From Butyricicoccus_A sp963620595 (GTDB lineage Bacteria; Bacillota; Clostridia; Oscillospirales; Butyricicoccaceae), in assembly GCA_963620595.1 (NCBI GenBank), contig CAVFAY010000001.1:193395-257394 (forward strand): DNA of 64,000 nt, given 5' to 3'. The position numbers and the translations under genes are program-made. Of this stretch, positions 60,302-64,000 are shown piece by piece. The first letter of the stretch is position 1. Every line of letters starts with the position of its first letter. A model generated the notes under the pieces. That model had not been told where the DNA came from. It worked only from the letters and a program-made list of their open reading frames with translations, and searched no databases.

Positions 60302-60670
60302 TCAGTCTCTTGCATTCAGACCAAAGCTCACTGCTAATGCGCGATCTACTTCATCCATATGAGAGGCATCCAGTGTGCCCATTTTTTCTCTGAGCCTGCG
60401 CTTATCCAGCGTGCGGATTTGTTCTGTCAAAATTACAGAATCCCGCGTCAAGCCAAATGTGCGAGCGCCGAGAGAAATATGTGTCGGCATCTTCGCCTTA
60501 TTGACCTGTGAGGTGATCGCAGCTGCGATGACAGTCGGGCTATATCGGTTTCCAACGTTGTTCTGTATAATTAAAACCGGACGCATACCGCCCTGTTCAC
60601 TGCCGACCACTGGTGACAAATCCGCATAGTAAATATCGCCGCGTTTGACATGATGCTCCAAAACAATCAC
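60302..60670 (-). CDS. MazF/PemK-family endoribonuclease without adjacent antitoxin
   Basis: A 122-residue sequence-specific mRNA interferase of the MazF/EndoA type. KRGDIYYADLSPVVGSEQGGMRPVLIIQN opens it (in part), with the catalytic Arg in GGMRPV and Thr in AAITSQ. The C-terminus lacks unusual features. In Firmicutes this gene usually follows alr with mazE between; here only 110 bases separate them, too few for an antitoxin gene. The GTG at 60670 is my start; a TTG three codons in, with GGAG ten bases upstream, is equally plausible. Confidence 0.9.
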   Translation of the reverse strand: MIVLEHHVKRGDIYYADLSPVVGSEQGGMRPVLIIQNNVGNRYSPTVIAAAITSQVNKAKMPTHISLGARTFGLTRDSVILTEQIRTLDKRRLREKMGTLDASHMDEVDRALAVSFGLNARD

Positions 60671-60780
60671 ACTCCGTAGGAAAGATTTCAGGTATTACCC
60701 TGATACTGTTACTTTCCCCAGCAATCCGGTTATTTAATCATGCACCTTAGGAATATTTTCTCTTTGCCTCATTCTATGCA

Positions 60781-61950
60781 TTATGCACCAAGATAGATAC
60801 GCGGAACGCGCTTGCTGATGTCGCAGGTGACCTCATAAGAAATCGTGCCTGCTGCAGCTGCCAGCGTATCCGCAGTAATCGGACAATCGCCAAATACAGT
60901 CACTACATCGCCGCGCTTGACATCCATGCCGGTGACATCTGCCCAAGCCATATCCATGCAAATGCGGCCGACCGTCGGAACGACCTTGTCATGGATAACA
61001 ACCGAAATATGGTTGCTCGCCACACGCGGATAACCATCCGCATAGCCAATCGTAAAGACAGCCACGCGCATTGGCTTGTCCGCTGTAAAGGTGCGGCCAT
61101 ATCCAATAGAATCGCCTGCCGGAATGTCACGCACCTGCGCCACACGAGCCTTTACCGTCATAACCGGCTTGAGCGGCACGGTTTTCTTGGTGTCTGCATC
61201 CGGATAGTAGCCGTACAGAATAATGCCGGCGCGCACCATATTAAATGTACCCTCACGATACAGATCTGTGGTAAAGGTCTGCGTGTGCTGCAAAATAGCG
61301 GCACTGTTCGAGCAATGGCGATATTGCAGGTTTACACCATGCTTCTCCAGCTCCAGACACATATCTACAAAGCGGCGGTATTGCAGTTCGGTAAATTCTT
61401 CACCGCCATTGACATCGGCAACTGCAAAGTGCGTAAACGCGCCTTCGGCTTTCAGCCCCGGCAGAGAAACTGCCTGCAAAATTTCCTGTACATTTTCTTT
61501 CGTAGAACGCGTCTCAAAGCCAATGCGCGTCATGCCGGTATTCAGCGCAATATGTACACAGATCGGCTTTCCAGCCGCCTGTGCTGCCACCGAAAATGCC
61601 TTTGCCGTGTCGGTATCGCACAGTGCTGCCGCAATGTCATATTCCGCCAGCAGTGCTGCGTCTGCATCACCCACATAACCCAGTACCAAAATCGGAAGCG
61701 TAAAGCCCGCCTCGCGCAGCTCTACGCCCTCCGCAACCGTTGCCACAGCGAAGAAGTCCACGCCCTCCTGTTGCAGGACAGTCGCAACCTGTACCGCGCC
61801 GTGTCCATAGGCATCCGCTTTGACGACACCCAATACCTTAGCTTTCGGCATTACTGTCTTTACACGGTCACGAATCTGTATAAAATTGTACTTCAGATTG
61901 TCTAAATTGATTTCTGCCCAGCATCTGCCGGTCTCGTTTGTTGTTGCCAT
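60781..61950 (-). CDS. alr: Alanine racemase
   Basis: A 389-residue PLP enzyme that interconverts L- and D-alanine for peptidoglycan. The PLP lysine lies in VVKADAYGHG near residue 40. The catalytic Tyr is in IGYGRTF (~residue 260), and the C-terminal active-site segment VGRICMDMAW follows. In spore formers a second alr also modulates germination, which fits the GerS-like gene upstream. The ATG at 61950 is my preferred start; an in-frame GTG five codons earlier also has a ribosome site. Confidence 0.97.
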   Translation of the reverse strand: MATTNETGRCWAEINLDNLKYNFIQIRDRVKTVMPKAKVLGVVKADAYGHGAVQVATVLQQEGVDFFAVATVAEGVELREAGFTLPILVLGYVGDADAALLAEYDIAAALCDTDTAKAFSVAAQAAGKPICVHIALNTGMTRIGFETRSTKENVQEILQAVSLPGLKAEGAFTHFAVADVNGGEEFTELQYRRFVDMCLELEKHGVNLQYRHCSNSAAILQHTQTFTTDLYREGTFNMVRAGIILYGYYPDADTKKTVPLKPVMTVKARVAQVRDIPAGDSIGYGRTFTADKPMRVAVFTIGYADGYPRVASNHISVVIHDKVVPTVGRICMDMAWADVTGMDVKRGDVVTVFGDCPITADTLAAAAGTISYEVTCDISKRVPRIYLGA

Positions 61951-61971
61951 GATTGTCTTTCCCACTTTCCT

Positions 61972-62541
61972 TCACGGCTGCAAGGTACAGCTTTGCACGG
62001 TGCAGTCCATGATTTGTTTTCCATTGTTATATATATGAGCCTCCGCCAGCGCAAAGCTGTCCGGATGCAGATACACTTCTTTCACGATATTTCCCTCTTC
62101 ACTTGCGTCTTCATAGCGAAGAGCGATGCGTCCATTCTCCTGCCAAACCTGCTTTGGCTCCTTGGTCTGCAGATCGTGCAACAGATAGGTTGTGACATCT
62201 GCTGGTGTCAATCCCTTTTTGTCCGGCATGGCAGTCTCCAATTCCGCATCCTCATAGGAAAAGACAAAATCTTCTCCTTGCACCGATGCTCGAATTCCTG
62301 CCACAGATGCCGGCTTTTGAATTTCCAGCTCGCCGGTCTGCGTGTCTGCATGATACGAGTATTGTATTTGATAGTCCATCGTATATTCGTCCAAATTAGA
62401 CGTAATATTGGATACAAGCTCTATGGTCTGTGCGCCGGCATAGGCTGCCTGCGCACTTGCTGCCAACTGCTTCGGATTACTGACTGCAGAACAGCCACAC
62501 AGCAGCCATACAGCCAGTAAGCCGCTCCATACTCGTTTCAA
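61972..62541 (-). CDS. Lipoprotein, GerS-like
   Basis: A 189-residue lipoprotein: signal MKRVWSGLLAVWLLCGC (in part) with lipidated Cys at residue 17, then a LolA-like beta-sheet domain (MDYQIQYSYHADTQTGELEI, in part). In C. difficile the germination lipoprotein GerS is encoded next to alr2 and is required for cortex modification. The position here is the same, and the fold is compatible, but sequence similarity is weak to the eye, so this remains an inference from context. Confidence 0.65.
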   Translation of the reverse strand: MKRVWSGLLAVWLLCGCSAVSNPKQLAASAQAAYAGAQTIELVSNITSNLDEYTMDYQIQYSYHADTQTGELEIQKPASVAGIRASVQGEDFVFSYEDAELETAMPDKKGLTPADVTTYLLHDLQTKEPKQVWQENGRIALRYEDASEEGNIVKEVYLHPDSFALAEAHIYNNGKQIMDCTVQSCTLQP

Positions 62542-62547
62542 GCGATC

Positions 62548-63408
62548 TTACCACTCCCTAGAGTTCAGCGGTTTCAGCACCTGTGGAATATATCCCAACA
62601 TATCTGTCGGTGTCATGCCGAATTCCCCGATGTCATTGGCACACAAATCTCCTGCGCGGCTGTGAATATACGCGCCGCATGCTGCCGCCGCAAGCGGTTC
62701 CAATCCTTGTCCCAACAGAGATAAAATGATACCGGACAAGACATCCCCGCTTCCGCCCTTAGACATGCCAGGATTGCCATGTACATTTTGATACAGTTCG
62801 CCGTGCGCTCCTGCGATAATCGTCCGATGTCCTTTAAGCAGCAGCACACAGCGGTGCTTTTTGGCAAAGGCGGATACTATTTCCTCCTGATTTTCCATCG
62901 ACGGAACATCACAGATTCGCGCAAATTCATGCTTGTGCGGGGTCAAAATCACAGGGTACTTTGCTTTCTCCACTATATCTATATGTCCCGCCAGCGCATT
63001 TATGCCATCGGCATCGAGAACCAACGGACAATCCGCTTGCTCAACAATGGTTTGTACGGCTTGCGTTACGCCTTCACTGATGCCGAGTCCCGGCCCTGCC
63101 AGAATTGCCGCGCGGCGATCCAAAGACGGCAGACAATCCGCCGAAATCTTTCCGTCCACGCCGGTTTCCAGCGGCAGAAATGTCGGCTCATTGAGCTTTG
63201 CCGCCAAAATCGGATAAATGCAAGCAGGCAATGCCAATGTGACAATGCCGGAGCCGGTGCGCACAGCTGCCTGCGCGGCAAAAAACGGTGCGCCGATATA
63301 ATCTCGACAGCCACAAACAGCGAGCACTCGCCCATACGTATTTTTATCGCTCTCCGGTGCACGCGGCTGGATATGCTGCGTCAAATACGCCCAATCAATC
63401 GTTTTCAT
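62548..63408 (-). CDS. nnrD: ADP-dependent NAD(P)H-hydrate dehydratase
   Basis: A 286-residue ribokinase-fold enzyme that repairs hydrated NAD(P)H. Motifs are VCGCRDYIGAPFFAAQAAVRTGSG (in part), PVILTPHKHEFARI and the catalytic GSGDVLSGII. Only the C-terminal half of the bifunctional YjeF/Nnr protein is present; the epimerase domain (NnrE) is missing and not adjacent. The start at 63408 overlaps acpS. It is in the acpS-nnrD-lipoprotein-alr order typical of Clostridia. Confidence 0.93.
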   Translation of the reverse strand: MKTIDWAYLTQHIQPRAPESDKNTYGRVLAVCGCRDYIGAPFFAAQAAVRTGSGIVTLALPACIYPILAAKLNEPTFLPLETGVDGKISADCLPSLDRRAAILAGPGLGISEGVTQAVQTIVEQADCPLVLDADGINALAGHIDIVEKAKYPVILTPHKHEFARICDVPSMENQEEIVSAFAKKHRCVLLLKGHRTIIAGAHGELYQNVHGNPGMSKGGSGDVLSGIILSLLGQGLEPLAAAACGAYIHSRAGDLCANDIGEFGMTPTDMLGYIPQVLKPLNSREW

Positions 63409-63766
63409 GCTTTGCCTCCACGTGTGTATCTTCCAGCAAAATCGCTGTCGCTGTCGCATACTCTCGACAATGCGAAATACTCAGCAGAAAATTTTTTTGT
63501 GGTTTGTTCACCTGTGGTGCCCCCAGTTCATCATGGGTAATTTCAATATCCTTCAGATTGAGTCCGCTCTGAAAGCCTGTTCCCAAGGCTTTTGCTACCG
63601 CTTCCTTGGCGCAAAACAGTCCTGCGGCGGATTCTGCTTTATTTCTGCCCTTGGCGTTCAGCCATCCTTGTTCACACACGGTAAATGTGTGCTGGACAAA
63701 GCTGTCCCGCTGGATAGCGCGCGCAATTCTTGCAATTTCAATAATGTCTGTTCCCAAGCCCGTCAC
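63395..63766 (-). CDS. acpS: Holo-[acyl-carrier-protein] synthase
   Basis: A 123-residue 4'-phosphopantetheinyl transferase that activates acyl carrier protein for fatty-acid synthesis. GLGTDIIEIARIA contains the metal-binding Asp, and FCAKEAVAKALGTG holds the catalytic Glu-Ala-Lys motif; SISHCREYATA closes the domain. It starts with GTG at 63766 after GGAGGGG. First gene of the alr operon as far as visible. The gap of 180 bases upstream carries the divergent tRNA promoter and no gene. Confidence 0.95.
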   Translation of the reverse strand: MTGLGTDIIEIARIARAIQRDSFVQHTFTVCEQGWLNAKGRNKAESAAGLFCAKEAVAKALGTGFQSGLNLKDIEITHDELGAPQVNKPQKNFLLSISHCREYATATAILLEDTHVEAKHEND

Positions 63767-63880
63767 AGTGTCCCCTCCAATCTTTTTCCTATTCTATCAT
63801 CTTTTATTTGATTTGTCTGCACTGCCAAACAGAGATTTCAATTTTTTTCAAATAAATTTTGAAAAAATAAAAATTTCTTG

Positions 63881-63909
63881 TTGACACAGCACGAATTCCC
63901 TGATATAAT
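63881..63909 (+). promoter_or_regulatory. Consensus promoter of the tRNA-Pro gene
   Basis: TTGACA (63881-63886), 17 bases, TATAAT (63904-63909): perfect boxes and spacing, 37 bases before the tRNA. Confidence 0.9.
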
Positions 63910-63945
63910 AACAAACGTTGCAGCGAATAAGTGCAATAGTAAAAA

Positions 63946-64000
63946 CGAGGTGTGGCTCAGTTTGGTAGAGCGCTGCGTTCGGGACGCAGAGGCCGTGGGT
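63946..64000 (+). tRNA. tRNA-Pro (anticodon CGG), 5' part
   Basis: The first 55 bases of a tRNA. The D-arm GCTCAGTTTGGTAGAGC and the anticodon arm CTGCG-TTCGGGA-CGCAG (63973-63989) are complete; the anticodon CGG is at 63980-63982. The T-arm and acceptor 3' strand are beyond the window edge. Confidence 0.93.

Noticed and set aside
60671..60780. A hidden mazE antitoxin gene between alr and mazF.
   Set aside because: All frames contain early stops and the space is too short for a typical antitoxin.
60991..61905. A 304-codon open frame opposite alr.
   Set aside because: No ribosome site, low-complexity Arg/His/Cys-rich product, fully antisense to a certain gene.
1..64000. Mobile elements, prophage or defence islands.
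   Set aside because: I found no transposase, integrase, phage structural or restriction genes, and no inverted-repeat-bounded insertion.

Overview
The window looks like chromosome from an endospore-forming, low-to-mid GC Clostridia (Firmicutes), probably a gut member of Oscillospirales; that placement rests on gene content and protein style and is inference. Evidence for sporulation: a yabM/yabN/yabO/yabP/yabQ/divIC/yabR-type cluster, an alpha/beta-type SASP, and a GerS-like lipoprotein next to alr. Other Firmicutes marks are CdaA/CdaR, HemZ, long-form HPF, a HrcA/CIRCE groESL operon, near-consensus sigma-A promoters and many intrinsic terminators. Most genes lie on the minus strand.

Layout. 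1-3.9 kb: cdaA-cdaR (c-di-AMP), the start of an FAD dehydrogenase, and a cysteine desulfurase with a DUF3343 Se/S-carrier-like partner. 4-7 kb: a DUF815 ATPase, then a divergent HTH protein / membrane Ser/Thr kinase pair. 7-14.6 kb: an aspartate carbamoyltransferase carrying a PyrI-type zinc tail, a FUSC-like membrane protein, groESL, an RlmL-type methyltransferase, DUF4364 and a DMT transporter. 14.6-19.2 kb: a siderophore-type ABC pair with its AraC regulator. 19.3-22.3 kb: hpf, a lone fumarase alpha subunit, an amidohydrolase and a candidate small RNA. 22.3-35 kb: a long co-directional run of housekeeping and sporulation genes (yabR back to recJ). 35-40.7 kb: uvrA, uvrB and radC, with a candidate LexA box. 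40.7-45 kb: MocR regulator, GNAT, cytidylate-kinase-like protein, flavodoxin and a frameshifted aldo/keto reductase behind a MerR-type promoter. 45-49 kb: an exported operon (FN3-M14 peptidase, lipoprotein, SLH protein). 49-53.3 kb: marR and a heterodimeric ABC exporter under a well-defined operator/promoter. 53.3-57 kb: deoB, DMT and MATE transporters. 57-60.3 kb: a PRTase-like protein, SASP, DUF1015 and a hypothetical. 60.3-64 kb: mazF, alr, the GerS-like lipoprotein, nnrD, acpS and the 5' part of a tRNA-Pro gene.

No phage, transposon, CRISPR array or obvious defence island is present. No intergenic gap exceeds 300 bases. The most interesting items are the HTH/kinase pair, the PyrB-zinc-tail protein, the candidate sRNA at 22.14-22.26 kb, the PRTase fold with a degenerate PRPP motif, the exported peptidase/SLH operon, and several unusual control regions (a terminator abutting the ABC ribosome site, a LexA box inside a terminator, a 19-bp-spacer promoter). 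Coordinates give my preferred start codons, chosen mainly by ribosome-binding sites.
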